A DNA stretch of 64,000 nt from Parafrankia sp. EUN1f (lineage in GTDB: Bacteria > Actinomycetota > Actinomycetes > Frankiales > Frankiaceae), in NCBI RefSeq assembly GCF_000177675.1, contig NZ_ADGX01000007.1:38236-102235 (forward strand), read 5' to 3'. Of this stretch, positions 8,397 to 16,737 are shown piece by piece. Both the position numbers and the translations under genes were made by a program. Numbering within the stretch: the stretch's first letter is position 1; each line of letters opens with the position of its first letter. The notes beneath the pieces are model-generated. The model ran no database searches and was not told the DNA's origin. It saw only the letters and a program-made list of their open reading frames with translations.

Positions 8397-8837
8397 TCAG
8401 CCGGCGGCCTGTCGGCTGCGGAACCGGTCCACCACCTCGCGGTCCAGACCGTAGCTGAGCAGCCCGACCGCCGCCTCGAGCGGTAGCCAGCGCAGCTCGT
8501 CCACCTCCTCGTTGGGGACGAACGTGCCGCCGGTCGCCCGTAGCGCCCAGTAGCGCACGATCTTGGGACTCCTGGTGCCGTGCCGCTCGACCTCGTAAGT
8601 CACGTCGCCAAGGGACTCACCGACCTCCACCGCCAGACCGGTCTCCTCCGCGACCTCGCGGACGGCTGCCGCGAGCCAGGTCTCCCCGTCGTCGAGCTTC
8701 CCCTTCGGCAGCGACCAGTCCTCGTGCCGCGGCCGGTGGACGACCACGATCTCCACCCCGCCGGGCGCGGCGCGCCACACCACTCCCCCGGCGGCGCGCA
8801 CCAGAGGTTCGTCCGGCTCCGGCTCGTTGCCCATCAT
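8397..8837 (-). CDS. NUDIX hydrolase (MutT-like)
   Basis: The 146-residue protein is one NUDIX domain. The NUDIX box is complete (GKLDDGE, seven residues, REVAEETGL), matching GX5EX7REUXEEXGU. An AAGGAG precedes the tandem ATGs at 8837 and 8834. Family members split nucleoside diphosphates linked to another moiety, for example oxidised dNTPs, Ap4A or NAD-type compounds; the N-terminal AAGGVVWR resembles actinobacterial MutT1-like or Ap4A-type enzymes. Before the IS110 insertion it would have been divergent from the AlkB-like gene, suggesting a link to nucleotide or DNA damage. The IS left end now lies about 43 bp upstream of its start and may have altered its promoter. Confidence 0.88.
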   Translation of the reverse strand: MMGNEPEPDEPLVRAAGGVVWRAAPGGVEIVVVHRPRHEDWSLPKGKLDDGETWLAAAVREVAEETGLAVEVGESLGDVTYEVERHGTRSPKIVRYWALRATGGTFVPNEEVDELRWLPLEAAVGLLSYGLDREVVDRFRSRQAAG

Positions 8838-8885
8838 CGCTCCTTCGTCCGGCCGGTCCCGGCCCCCGCGGATCCTAATGATGTC

Positions 8886-9110
8886 GTGGGAGCCAGCCGT
8901 CCGGCAGACTCCCGATCGGTAGCCGCTGGCAGGTGAGCACTCGTGGGTCCTGGACTTCGAGTCCTGTTGAAAGACCGTGCCCCTGCCGGTTGGCCGGGAG
9001 AGTTGATCGCTGATGGGATGTCGTGCCCGCCCCTACGGCGTGAGCACTGTGTTCATTAGGTCGCTGACTGTTCTCCCGCGGGCTGCTCACGGTGATCGAC
9101 ACAGAGGGCG
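8886..9110 (+). ncRNA. Candidate bridge RNA region in the IS110 left end
   Basis: IS110-group elements are known to encode a bridge RNA in the non-coding end next to the transposase, with one loop pairing to the target and one to the element's own ends. Here TGAAAGAC (8968-8975) is the exact reverse complement of the core plus right flank GTCTTTCA (10359-10366). TGGGATGTC (9014-9022) is identical to the right end (10353-10361). CCCCTACGGC (9030-9039) can pair with the left-end start GTCGTGGGAG with one mismatch if G-T pairs are allowed. GGGTCCTGG (8945-8953) can pair with the left flank using G-T pairs. The order, target guides then donor guides, fits the known layout. The precise RNA ends are not visible. 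Confidence 0.5.
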
Positions 9111-9116
9111 GGAGAC

Positions 9117-10340
9117 GTGTTGCGACTGTTCGTGGGAGACGACTGGGCGGAAGATCACCATGATGTGGAGGTGATGGACGCCTCGGGCCGTCGGCTGGTC
9201 AAGGCACGGCTGCCCGAAGGCGTGGACGGGATCGCCCGCCTGCACGCCATGATCGGCGAGCATTCCGGGGACGATCCCGACGGCATCGAGGTGCTGGTCG
9301 GGATCGAGACCGACCGCGGCCCGTGGGTGGCGGCGCTGGTCGCCGCCGGGTACACGGTGTTCGCGATCAACCCGCTGCAGGCGTCCCGGTTCCGGGCCCG
9401 GCACGCGGTGTCGGGCGCCAAGAGCGACGCCGCCGACGCGCACATGCTCGCGGACATGGTCCGCACCGACGCCCACCAGCTGCGCCCGGTGGCCGGGGAC
9501 ACGGCCACCGCCGAGGCGGTCAAGGTCGTGACCCGCACTCACAAGACGCTGATCTGGGAACGGACCCGTCATACCCAGCGGCTGCGGCACGCGCTGCGGG
9601 ACTACTTCCCCGCCGCGCTGGTCGCCTTCGACGACCTCGACGCCGCCGACACTCTGGAGCTGCTGGCCAAGGCGCCCACCCCCGCGCAGGCCACCCGGCT
9701 GACGATCAGCCAGATCAGTGCCGCGCTGCGCCGTGCCCGCCGCCGCGACATCCCGGCGAAGGCGGCCGCGATCCAGGCCGTGCTGCGCGCGGAGCATCTC
9801 GGCCAGCCCGACGTCGTGACCGGCGCCTACGCGGTCTCGGTCCGCGCCCTGGTCGCGGTCCTGACCGTGCTCGACGGGCAGGTCAAGGCCCTGCAAGGGC
9901 AGGTGGAGGAGCATTTTGGCCGGCACCCGGCCGCTGAGATCATCCGGTCCCAGCCCGGGCTCGGACCGGTTCTCGGTGCCCGGGTGCTCGCGGAGTTCGG
10001 CGACGACCCCGACCGCTACACCACCGCCAAGGCCCGCAAGAACTACGCCGGCACCAGCCCGATCACCCGCGCCTCCGGCAAGAAGAGAACCGTCGCGGCC
10101 CGCTATGTCCACAACGACCGGCTCGTCGACGCCCTCATGACCCAGGCGTTCTCCAGCCTCCAGGCATCCCCGGGCGCCCGCGCCTACTACGACCGGCAAC
10201 GAGCCCGCGGAGCCAGCCACAACGCCGCCCTGCGCCAGCTCGCCAACCGCCTCGTCGGCATCCTCCACGGCTGCATCAAGACCGGCAGCCCCTACGACGA
10301 GACGACCGCCTGGCCCTCCGCCGAACAGATCGCGGCTTGA
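9117..10340 (+). CDS. IS110-family transposase (DEDD recombinase)
   Basis: The GTG start at 9117 follows GGCGGGAG. The 407-residue protein has the two IS110 domains. The N-terminal DEDD RuvC-like domain shows Asp in FVGDDWAEDHH, Glu in VLVGIETDRGP and the Asp pair in GAKSDAADAHMLADMV. The C-terminal Transposase_20 domain reads IIRSQPGLGPVLGARVLAEFGD...ARKNYAGTSPITRASGKK, with a Ser that could be the known nucleophile of this domain. Length and motifs look intact, so the element may be active. The stop overlaps TTGACA (10337-10342), a possible -35 box that would face the left end in the circular form. Confidence 0.95.
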   Translation: MLRLFVGDDWAEDHHDVEVMDASGRRLVKARLPEGVDGIARLHAMIGEHSGDDPDGIEVLVGIETDRGPWVAALVAAGYTVFAINPLQASRFRARHAVSGAKSDAADAHMLADMVRTDAHQLRPVAGDTATAEAVKVVTRTHKTLIWERTRHTQRLRHALRDYFPAALVAFDDLDAADTLELLAKAPTPAQATRLTISQISAALRRARRRDIPAKAAAIQAVLRAEHLGQPDVVTGAYAVSVRALVAVLTVLDGQVKALQGQVEEHFGRHPAAEIIRSQPGLGPVLGARVLAEFGDDPDRYTTAKARKNYAGTSPITRASGKKRTVAARYVHNDRLVDALMTQAFSSLQASPGARAYYDRQRARGASHNAALRQLANRLVGILHGCIKTGSPYDETTAWPSAEQIAA

Positions 10341-10410
10341 CATGTCAGCTCCTGGGATGTCTTTCATGCGCGCGCTCGGGAGCATTCCGCGCCGGCGACC
10401 GAGGCCGCGA

Positions 10411-10426
10411 TCGAACATGTGTTTGG
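10411..10426 (+). promoter_or_regulatory. LexA (SOS) box upstream of the AlkB-like gene
   Basis: TCGAAC-ATGT-GTTTGG matches the actinobacterial LexA operator TCGAAC-N4-GTTCGA with one perfect half site and 4/6 in the other. It lies directly before a DNA-repair gene, as expected for an SOS promoter. It argues that translation starts at the GTG at 10440 rather than at 10419, which is inside the box. Confidence 0.6.
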
Positions 10427-10439
10427 TATCGTCGGGAGG

Positions 10440-11123
10440 GTGAGGGCAGCTCCGTTCCAGGCGTCGCTGCTCGACGTGCTGCTCGACGGGCAGGCCGATG
10501 CCGTCGTGGAGCCGCTGCGCGAGGGCCTGCGCCGCCACGATCTGGCCGCCGGCGCGTGGGTCGACCTGCGCCGCCGCTGGGTCACCGGCGCCGACTCGCT
10601 GTTCGAGCGCCTGTGCGCCCAGGTTCCCTGGCGCGCCGAACGCCGCCCGATGTACGACCGGACGGTCGACATCCCCCGGCTGCTGTCCTTCTACGAGGAG
10701 GGTCAGCCCCTGCCCGACCCGGCGCTCGTCGCGGCCAGACGTGCGCTCGACGCGCACTACGCCCCGGAGTTGGGTGAGCCGTTCGCGACGCTCGGCCTGG
10801 CTCTCTACCGGGATGGTCGCGACAGCGTCGCGTGGCACGGCGACCGGATCGGCCGCGGCTCCAGCCACGACACGATGGTGGCGATCCTCGTTCTCGGCGC
10901 TCCCCGCGCCCTGCTGCTACGGCCGCGCCCCGGTGGGCCGGCGGCCACGAGAACAGCCACGGCCACGGCCACGAGCGCGACGATCCGGCTCACACTTGGG
11001 CACGGCGACCTGCTCGTCATGGGCGGCAGCTGCCAGCGCACCTGGGATCACGCCGTGCCGAAGACCACGCGCCCCGTCGGCCCCCGGCTGAGCGTCCAGT
11101 TCCGCCCACGCAACGTGCGCTGA
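10440..11123 (+). CDS. AlkB-like 2-oxoglutarate/Fe(II) dioxygenase
   Basis: The 227-residue protein (from the GTG at 10440; an in-frame GTG at 10419 would add 7 residues) has the AlkB signatures: PMYDRTVDIPRL, PFATLGLALYRDGRDSVAWHGD (the HxD iron motif), the distal His in RTWDHAVPKT and the Arg-rich end GPRLSVQFRPR that binds 2-oxoglutarate. AlkB enzymes directly reverse alkylation damage in DNA or RNA by oxidative demethylation. The LexA-like box at 10411-10426 suggests damage induction. An insert (RPGGPAATRTATATATSA) near residue 170-190 is low-complexity. The IS110 element ends about 80 bp upstream and leaves the SOS promoter in place. Confidence 0.85.
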   Translation: MRAAPFQASLLDVLLDGQADAVVEPLREGLRRHDLAAGAWVDLRRRWVTGADSLFERLCAQVPWRAERRPMYDRTVDIPRLLSFYEEGQPLPDPALVAARRALDAHYAPELGEPFATLGLALYRDGRDSVAWHGDRIGRGSSHDTMVAILVLGAPRALLLRPRPGGPAATRTATATATSATIRLTLGHGDLLVMGGSCQRTWDHAVPKTTRPVGPRLSVQFRPRNVR

Positions 11124-11168
11124 CGCGCCGGCGCGGTAGTTGCCAACGGCTCAACCACCCGCACCGGC

Positions 11169-11636
11169 TCAGCTGAGGATGAGTGCGAGGGCCAGCAGGC
11201 CGCACACGACCGCGGCGACCGTGAGAAGCGGAAGAGCCCGTCCCGGATGCACCCAGCGGCCCGTGGGGTCGACCATTCCCTGGTGGTAGCGCCGTGAGGC
11301 GGTCAGCCACGCCGTCACACCGCCGGCGGTCGCCGCCGCCGCGGCTGCCCAGCCCAGCGGGCCGCCGCCGTAGTCCTGGGGGTTGTGCATGAGCAGCGCG
11401 GCCAGTCCGAGGAAGGCCAGCCCGGTCCGCCGCCAGGCAAGGTAGGTCCGTTCCGGCTGGGTCTCCCCCGCAAGCAGATCCGGTGCCGTAGGGAGGCCGC
11501 CGCGGCCCGGTTCCGCGGAACCGCCTCCCGAGGTGCCCGCCGGCCCCGCGCCACCCGAACGATCCACGCTGCTCGGAGCACCCGCGGCACCCGCACCGCC
11601 GGCGGTACCCGGGCCATCCGCGGCATCCGCGTTCAC
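11169..11636 (-). CDS. DUF202 membrane protein
   Basis: The 155-residue protein has an acidic/Gly-rich N-terminal tail (about 55 residues), then the DUF202 motif PERTYLAWRRTGLAFLG and three hydrophobic segments (LAFLGLAALLMHN, LGWAAAAAATAGGVTAWL, LLTVAAVVCGLLALALIL). DUF202 proteins (YidH family) are small inner-membrane proteins of unknown function. Its ATG overlaps the stop of the upstream DUF202 gene by 4 nt (ATGA, 11633-11636), so the two are translationally coupled and may form a heteromer. Confidence 0.85.
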   Translation of the reverse strand: MNADAADGPGTAGGAGAAGAPSSVDRSGGAGPAGTSGGGSAEPGRGGLPTAPDLLAGETQPERTYLAWRRTGLAFLGLAALLMHNPQDYGGGPLGWAAAAAATAGGVTAWLTASRRYHQGMVDPTGRWVHPGRALPLLTVAAVVCGLLALALILS

Positions 11637-12124
11637 TGGGGGCCTTTGCCGGCCACCAGCACGAAGATCAGCGCGACCAGGCTGAGCAGCGCCACGCCGG
11701 CCGCGAGCACGCGCGGCAGCCCCGAGACGGGCAGCGATCTCCGTTCACGCATCGCCTTCTCGACGAGCGCCCACCGGCGGTAGCTGGTTGCGGCGACGGC
11801 GATGCTGAGCAGGATGAGCGGCACGCCCAGAACGTGCCGGGCGCCGGAGAAGCTGAAGTCGGGCACGACCTGCACCACAGCGATGCCGCCGGCCAGCAGG
11901 GCGAGCGAGGTTCGCAGCCAGGCGAGGAACGTCCGCTCGTTCGCGAGGCTGAAACGCACATCCGGATCCTGCCCGACCTGACCGATGTCCGCCGGGCGGC
12001 GCCACCAGTCGCGCACGGCCGACACCCAGCGATTTCGCTGGCGGTGGGCATCCGCGTCATCGTCGCCGCCGCCCACCGGCCCACCGTACTGTCCGCCAGG
12101 TGAGCGGCCCGACCGGTCACCCAC
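11633..12124 (-). CDS. DUF202 (YidH-family) membrane protein
   Basis: The 163-residue protein has a hydrophilic Asp/Gly-rich N terminus, then RFSLANERTFLAWLRTSLALLAGGIAVVQ, the classical YidH/DUF202 signature, and three membrane helices ending in VALLSLVALIFVLVAGKGPQ. It is the first gene of a two-gene operon with the second DUF202 protein. Its start overlaps the end of the truncated MFS gene (12117) by 8 nt on the same strand, so all three may once have shared a transcript. No function is established for the family. Confidence 0.87.
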   Translation of the reverse strand: MGDRSGRSPGGQYGGPVGGGDDDADAHRQRNRWVSAVRDWWRRPADIGQVGQDPDVRFSLANERTFLAWLRTSLALLAGGIAVVQVVPDFSFSGARHVLGVPLILLSIAVAATSYRRWALVEKAMRERRSLPVSGLPRVLAAGVALLSLVALIFVLVAGKGPQ

Positions 12125-13136
12125 CCGTCTGAGCCGTTCCCGCGCCGGTGACCACCTCCACGGGAGTGTCCGCCGACATGTCGACCGTTATCCCGGCGGG
12201 CTCGGTGGTCTCGGCGGGCCCGGCCGCCCCGGCGGGCTCGGTGCCGCGGTACCGCAGGAAGGACGGCATCGCCGCGAGCAGCACGGCGAGGCCGACCAGG
12301 CAGGCCACGCCTCCGGCGACGACCCTGAACTGGGCCGAGGTGAACCCGGCGACCAGGCCGGACTCCAGGTCACCGAGGCTGGGCCCGGCGGTTACCGTCA
12401 CCATGAACAGGCCCGCCATCCGGCCACGGACGGCGTCCGGGGCGGCGACCCGCAGGATCGTCGTGCGCAGCACCGCGGAGACCGTGTCGGCGCCACCCGC
12501 GACGGCGAGCAGCAGCAGGGCCAGCGGCAGCGTCCCGACCAGGCCGGACAGGGCGATGGCCGCACCCCAGACGGCGATGGACACGGCCACCACCAGGCCC
12601 TGGCGGCTCACCCGGGACAGCCAGCCGCCGGTCACCGCGACGATCGTGCCGCCGATGGCCATCGCCGCGTAGAGCAGGCCGGTGGTCCGCGGGCCACCGT
12701 GGAACTGTTCGACGGCGAGCACCGCGAACAGCACTCGGGGCATTCCGAACAGCATGGCGTTGATGCCGACCAGGAAGGTCATCGCGAGCACGGGACGTCC
12801 CCGCAGGAAGCGCAGCCCGTCGACGACGCTGCGCGGCCCCGCCTGGGTGCCACCGCCTTCGGGCCGCATCGGGGGCAACAGCCAGGTGGCGGCGAAGATC
12901 GCGACATAGGAGACGACGACCACCGCGCAGGACGTCCCGTAGCCCGCGCCTGCGACGAGGACGCCGGCGAGCAGTGGTCCGCCGGTCATCGCCACGGTCG
13001 TGGTCACGCCTTCGAGCGCGCCGACGGCGGGGAGCTGGTCGGCGGGCAGCAGCCGGGCCGCGAACGTCTGGCGGGCCGGCGCGTCGATCGCCGACAGCGC
13101 CGCCTGCAGGCCCATCAGCGCGAACAGGACCCCGAC
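12117..13136 (-). pseudogene. MFS transporter lacking its N-terminal part
   Basis: From about 13136 downwards the minus strand encodes a normal MFS_3-type exporter segment: VGVLFALMGLQAALSAIDAPARQTFAARLLPADQLPAVGAL, then about eight hydrophobic helices and an Ala/Pro tail. The first two or three helices and the start are missing. The open frame continues to 13688, but the extra 184 residues are antisense to other sequence and look like no protein. The break coincides with the truncated VOC gene on the opposite strand. A shortened protein from an internal start is possible but unlikely to work. Confidence 0.72.
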
Positions 13137-13382
13137 GGGTACCTGACGGGCGCCGTGCCCCGCGTCTGCGACCCGGGCGGTCACCACCTGGCGTTCGAGG
13201 TCGCCGACGTCGCCGCCACCGCCGCGGCCTTCGCGGCCGAACCGGGAGTCAAAGTGCTCGGCGAACCCCAGACGCTGGGAGCGAACCACCCGCTCGCCGG
13301 CCGGGAATGGATCTACGTCCTGCTCCCCTGGGGCACCTTCATCGAACTCGTGTCGAGACCCGCCACCCGCAATATGCAGTAG
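13137..13382 (+). pseudogene. VOC/glyoxalase-family protein, C-terminal remnant
   Basis: The plus strand from about 13140 reads VCDPGGHHLAFEVADVAATAAAF, then EWIYVLLPWGTFIELVSRP and a stop at 13380-13382. This is the last half-domain of a vicinal-oxygen-chelate protein, with the usual His (GGHHLAF) and the late Glu metal ligand (FIELVS). The first half is absent and no start is visible. It abuts the truncated MFS gene head to head, so both genes were cut by the same event. Confidence 0.65.
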
Positions 13383-13626
13383 GCGCATGTTGGCAGTTCC
13401 TGGCCTGGTCGCCCTCGGATTGGCCCGGCCACGCGCGCCTCTACCAGACGCCTGAGAAGGAAAGGTGACGTCGAAGTCCACATCGACATCGAGCGCAGGT
13501 GACACAGAAGTCCCAGAACGTCTCGCCCGTTTCGGGGCGTTGACGTGACCGCCTGCGCGGGCATCCGGGCATGCCGGTAACCTACGTCGACCATGGACAG
13601 CTCGAACGTTCACAGGGTCTGGTGAG

Positions 13627-15198
13627 ATGGTCCGGAGCTCGGGTCGCTGCAGCCCGGAGAACGGGATACCGGCGTACGATTTCTTCATCTCCTACACGGC
13701 CGTCGATCAGCAGGCGGCCGAGTGGGTTGCCTGGCACCTGGAAGAGGCCGGCTACCGGGTGCTCATACAGGCCTGGGACTTCGTCCCCGGGTCGAACTGG
13801 ATTTCCGGGATCCAGCATGGAGTCACCCGAGCCCGGAGAATAATTGTCGTACTTTCCAAGGCCTATCTGGCCTCGGTCTACGGCGGAGCCGAGTGGCAGA
13901 GCGCGCTCGCGGCCGACCCCGACGGGTTCGCCCGCAGTCTGCTACCGATCCGATTCGAGGACTGCGACCGGCCAGGCCTGCTGCGTGGCGTCGTCGGATT
14001 CGACCTGTTCGGCATGGATGCCGAATCGGCCAGGGGCCACCTGCTCGCCCAGGTTGGTCACAGCCTGGCCGGCCGGGCCAAGCCCAGCAGCCCACCCAGC
14101 TTTCCCGAGCTGCCTCGCCAGGCCCCGCCGGGAGCAGGGACCGCCCCCTTGGGAGAAGCGGCCGACGCTGCACCCCGCCGTCCGTTCGGCACGCCGCTGG
14201 CGACCCTGCGAGGGCACACCCATGAGTTGAACAGCGCGGCGTTCTCCCGGGACAACTCTGTTCTGGTCACCATTTCCAGAGATCGGACCACCCGGCTCTG
14301 GGACGTCGCCAGCGGTCAGCAGCGAGCCGTTCTGAAAGGCCACACGGAGCCTGTGTGGTCAGTCGCCATCTCCCCGAACGGAGAGCATTTCGCCACCGCC
14401 TCGTGGGACCGGACCATTCGGCTGTGGGACATCACCACCGGCCGCCAGGTGGCCGTTCTCACCGGTCATCTGGGACCTGCCTGGTTCGTGACGTTCTCCC
14501 CGGACGGAACGCGGATCGCCAGCACCTCCGCCGACGGAACCGCGCGGCTGTGGGACTCGGCCACCGGCCGACAACAGGCTGTTCTTGCCGGTCACAAGAA
14601 TACTGTGTACTGGGGATCATTCTCGCCAGACGGGACATTGCTTGCGACCACGTCCAAGGACACGACCGCGTGCTTATGGGACGCCACCACCGGTCGCCAG
14701 CGGGCCGTTCTCACCGGCCACACCGACCCTGTCTGGGCAGGGGAGTTCTCCCCGGACGGCAGTCTTTTCGCCACCACGTCCAAGGACAAGACGGCTCGGC
14801 TCTGGGATGTCGCCACCGGCCGGACGCACGCCGTTCTCGACCGCCACAGCGACCCGGTGCCCTGGGGATCCTTCTCACCGGACGGCACGGTGTTCGCCAC
14901 GGCATCCAGAGACAAGACCGCGAGGCTGTGGGACGTCGCCACCGGTAGCGAACGGGCTGTTCTCACGGGCCACGACGACACCGTCTGGCACGGAAGATTC
15001 TCCCCGGACGGAACACTGCTCGCCACCACGTCCAAGGACACGACCGTGCGCCTGTGGGATGTCGCCAGCGGCAGTGAACGGCTGGTCCTCAGAGGCCACG
15101 AGGAGCCCGTGTCCTGGGGTACCACCTTCAGCTCCGACGGAGCGATACTCGCCACGGTTTCCGCCGACCGCACGGCCCGACTGTGGTCGATCGGCTGA
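13627..15198 (+). CDS. TIR domain-WD40 repeat protein
   Basis: The 523-residue protein begins with a TIR domain (about 15-145: AYDFFISYTAVDQQAAEWVAW, GYRVLIQAWDFVPGSNW, RIIVVLSKAYLASVYGGAEW). Glu89 in GGAEW is at the position of the catalytic Glu of NAD-cleaving TIRs. A Pro-rich linker (about 150-190) leads to eight WD40 repeats of 42 residues, each ending like TARLWDVATG. This gives a full propeller that may act as sensor or scaffold. Bacterial TIR proteins often act in antiphage defence or NAD signalling; that role is inference here. The gene is monocistronic and ends at a strong terminator. The repeats are very similar to each other, which suggests recent amplification. Confidence 0.9.
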   Translation: MVRSSGRCSPENGIPAYDFFISYTAVDQQAAEWVAWHLEEAGYRVLIQAWDFVPGSNWISGIQHGVTRARRIIVVLSKAYLASVYGGAEWQSALAADPDGFARSLLPIRFEDCDRPGLLRGVVGFDLFGMDAESARGHLLAQVGHSLAGRAKPSSPPSFPELPRQAPPGAGTAPLGEAADAAPRRPFGTPLATLRGHTHELNSAAFSRDNSVLVTISRDRTTRLWDVASGQQRAVLKGHTEPVWSVAISPNGEHFATASWDRTIRLWDITTGRQVAVLTGHLGPAWFVTFSPDGTRIASTSADGTARLWDSATGRQQAVLAGHKNTVYWGSFSPDGTLLATTSKDTTACLWDATTGRQRAVLTGHTDPVWAGEFSPDGSLFATTSKDKTARLWDVATGRTHAVLDRHSDPVPWGSFSPDGTVFATASRDKTARLWDVATGSERAVLTGHDDTVWHGRFSPDGTLLATTSKDTTVRLWDVASGSERLVLRGHEEPVSWGTTFSSDGAILATVSADRTARLWSIG

Positions 15199-15266
15199 CA
15201 AGCCGCGATGGCGGGCGCAATGTCGCCTGCCGAGTCGGCTTCGGCGCGCACGGAACCCCTGGCGGA

Positions 15267-15303
15267 CCGCAGGGCGCGAACGGCTTCCGTTCGCGCCCTG
15301 CGG
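15267..15303. terminator. Very strong bidirectional terminator
   Basis: A 17-bp perfect stem (15267-15283 with 15287-15303) encloses a CTT loop. It lies between the converging TIR-WD40 gene (ends 15198) and the gabD1-like gene (ends 15361). Confidence 0.88.
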
Positions 15304-15360
15304 TGCGGACAATCAGGCGGCTGTCTGGAGCAGCGACAGCCGGGTCAGGTGCCAGCCTGC

Positions 15361-16737
15361 TCAGGCGGCCCAGATGGTCTTGAGGTTGCAGAACTCGCGG
15401 ATGCCCACGGCGCTGAGCTCCCGGCCGTAGCCGGAGCGGCGCACGCCGCCGAAGGGCAGCTCCGGGTGGGAGGTGACCATGCCGTTGATGAAGACGGCGC
15501 CGGCGTCGAGGTCGGTGATGAACCGCTCCTGCTCGGCCGGGTCGGTCGTCCAGGCGTTGGAGCCGAGGCCGAAGGTCGTGGCGTTGGCGATCTCGACCGC
15601 GGTGTCGATGTCGGGCACCCGGTAGATGGTCGCGAGCGGCCCGAACGCCTCCTCGAGGTGCAGGCGCATGTCCGGGGTGATGTCGCCGACGACGGTCGGC
15701 GGGAAGAACCAGCCCGGCCCGGCCGGGGCCGTCCCCCCGCACAGCACGCTGGCGCCGTGCTTCACCGCGTCGGCGAGAAGCTCCTCGATGTCGTGGCGGC
15801 CGCCTTCGGTGGCGAGCGGCCCGACGTCGGTGCCGGGGTCCATCGGGTCACCGACCTTCAGCGCCCGCATACCGTCGACGAACAGCTGCGAGAACTGGTC
15901 GTAGACGTCCTCGTGGACGATGAAGCGCTTCGCCGCGATGCAGGACTGGCCGTTGTTCTGGCAGCGTGCGGTGACGGCGACGGACGCGGCGCGTTCCACG
16001 TCCGCCGACGGCATGACGACGAAGGCGTCGCTACCGCCGAGCTCCAGGACCGTCTTCTTGATCTCGTGCCCGCAGATCGACGCGACGGACTGGCCGGCGG
16101 GCTCACTGCCGGTGACGGTGGCGGCGGCGACCCGCGGGTCGCGCAGCACGCCTTCGACCTGGCCGGCGCCGATCAGCAGGGTCTGGAACGCACCGGCGGG
16201 GAAGCCGGCCCGCAGGAACAGGTCCTCCAGGTAGAGCGCGCACTGCGGGACGTTCGACGCGTGCTTGAGCAGGCCGACGTTGCCGGCCATCAGCGCGGGC
16301 GCGGCGAAGCGGACGACCTGCCAGAGCGGGAAGTTCCACGGCATGACAGCCAGGACGACGCCAAGCGGCTGGTAACGGCCGAACGCCCGCTTCGCGCCGA
16401 CGACGCCGGGATCGCTCAGCCGCTCGTCGGCGAGGAAGCCCTCGGCGTGCTCGGCGTAGAAGCGCATCCCCTTCGCGCACTTCGCCGCCTCGGCCTCGGC
16501 GGAGCGCAGGGTCTTGCCCATCTCGGTGGTCATCGTGACGGCGATGTCGTGCAGCTCGGCGTCGAGCAGGTCCGCGGCGCGGCGCAGCCACTCGGCCCGC
16601 TGCGCGAACGTCGTCCGGCGGTAGGTGGCGAAGGTGGCGCTGGCGCGGGACAGACGCTCCTCGATCTGGGCAGGGTCGAGCGGCTCGAATGCGCGCACCA
16701 CCGCACCGGTCGCCGGATTGACCGACCGAATCGCCAT
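15361..16737 (-). CDS. gabD1: NAD(P)-dependent succinate-semialdehyde dehydrogenase
   Basis: The start is the ATG at 16737 with AAGGAG 5-6 nt upstream. The 458-residue protein follows mycobacterial GabD1 closely along its length: AIRSVNPATG, GRYQPLGVVLAVMPWNFPLWQ, LLKHASNVPQCALYLED, the catalytic Glu in VLELGGSDAF, the catalytic Cys in NNGQSCIAAKRF and the C-terminal GYGRELSAVGIREFCNLKT. It should oxidise succinate semialdehyde to succinate in the cytoplasm, the last step of the GABA shunt. Related enzymes also accept other aldehydes. It is a single-gene unit; I see no operator upstream. Confidence 0.88.
   Translation of the reverse strand: MAIRSVNPATGAVVRAFEPLDPAQIEERLSRASATFATYRRTTFAQRAEWLRRAADLLDAELHDIAVTMTTEMGKTLRSAEAEAAKCAKGMRFYAEHAEGFLADERLSDPGVVGAKRAFGRYQPLGVVLAVMPWNFPLWQVVRFAAPALMAGNVGLLKHASNVPQCALYLEDLFLRAGFPAGAFQTLLIGAGQVEGVLRDPRVAAATVTGSEPAGQSVASICGHEIKKTVLELGGSDAFVVMPSADVERAASVAVTARCQNNGQSCIAAKRFIVHEDVYDQFSQLFVDGMRALKVGDPMDPGTDVGPLATEGGRHDIEELLADAVKHGASVLCGGTAPAGPGWFFPPTVVGDITPDMRLHLEEAFGPLATIYRVPDIDTAVEIANATTFGLGSNAWTTDPAEQERFITDLDAGAVFINGMVTSHPELPFGGVRRSGYGRELSAVGIREFCNLKTIWAA

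Larger units (their letters stand above)
8880..10361 (+). mobile_element. IS110-family insertion sequence
   Basis: The element has one transposase gene (9117-10340), a long non-coding left end of about 230 bp and a short right end of about 20 bp, the layout of the IS110 group. The boundaries are inferred from the hexamer GATGTC at 8880-8885 and 10356-10361, taken as the shared recombination core. Outside it the sequences read CCTAAT and TTTCATGC. There are no terminal inverted repeats, as expected for the family. The insertion separates the NUDIX and AlkB-like genes. The exact ends need comparison with an empty site. Confidence 0.7.

Noticed and set aside
10417..10419. ATG/GTG within the LexA box as the start of the AlkB-like gene
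   Set aside because: The ATG at 10417 is in the wrong frame, and the GTG at 10419 lies inside the operator; the GTG at 10440 is the more likely start.
9087..10868. A 593-codon minus-strand frame across the IS110 gene
   Set aside because: It is the antisense shadow of the transposase and AlkB-like genes; no motif and no ribosome site.
12117..13688. A 523-codon MFS frame
   Set aside because: Residues 1-184 are antisense to the VOC remnant and non-coding DNA; the MFS protein begins at about 13136.
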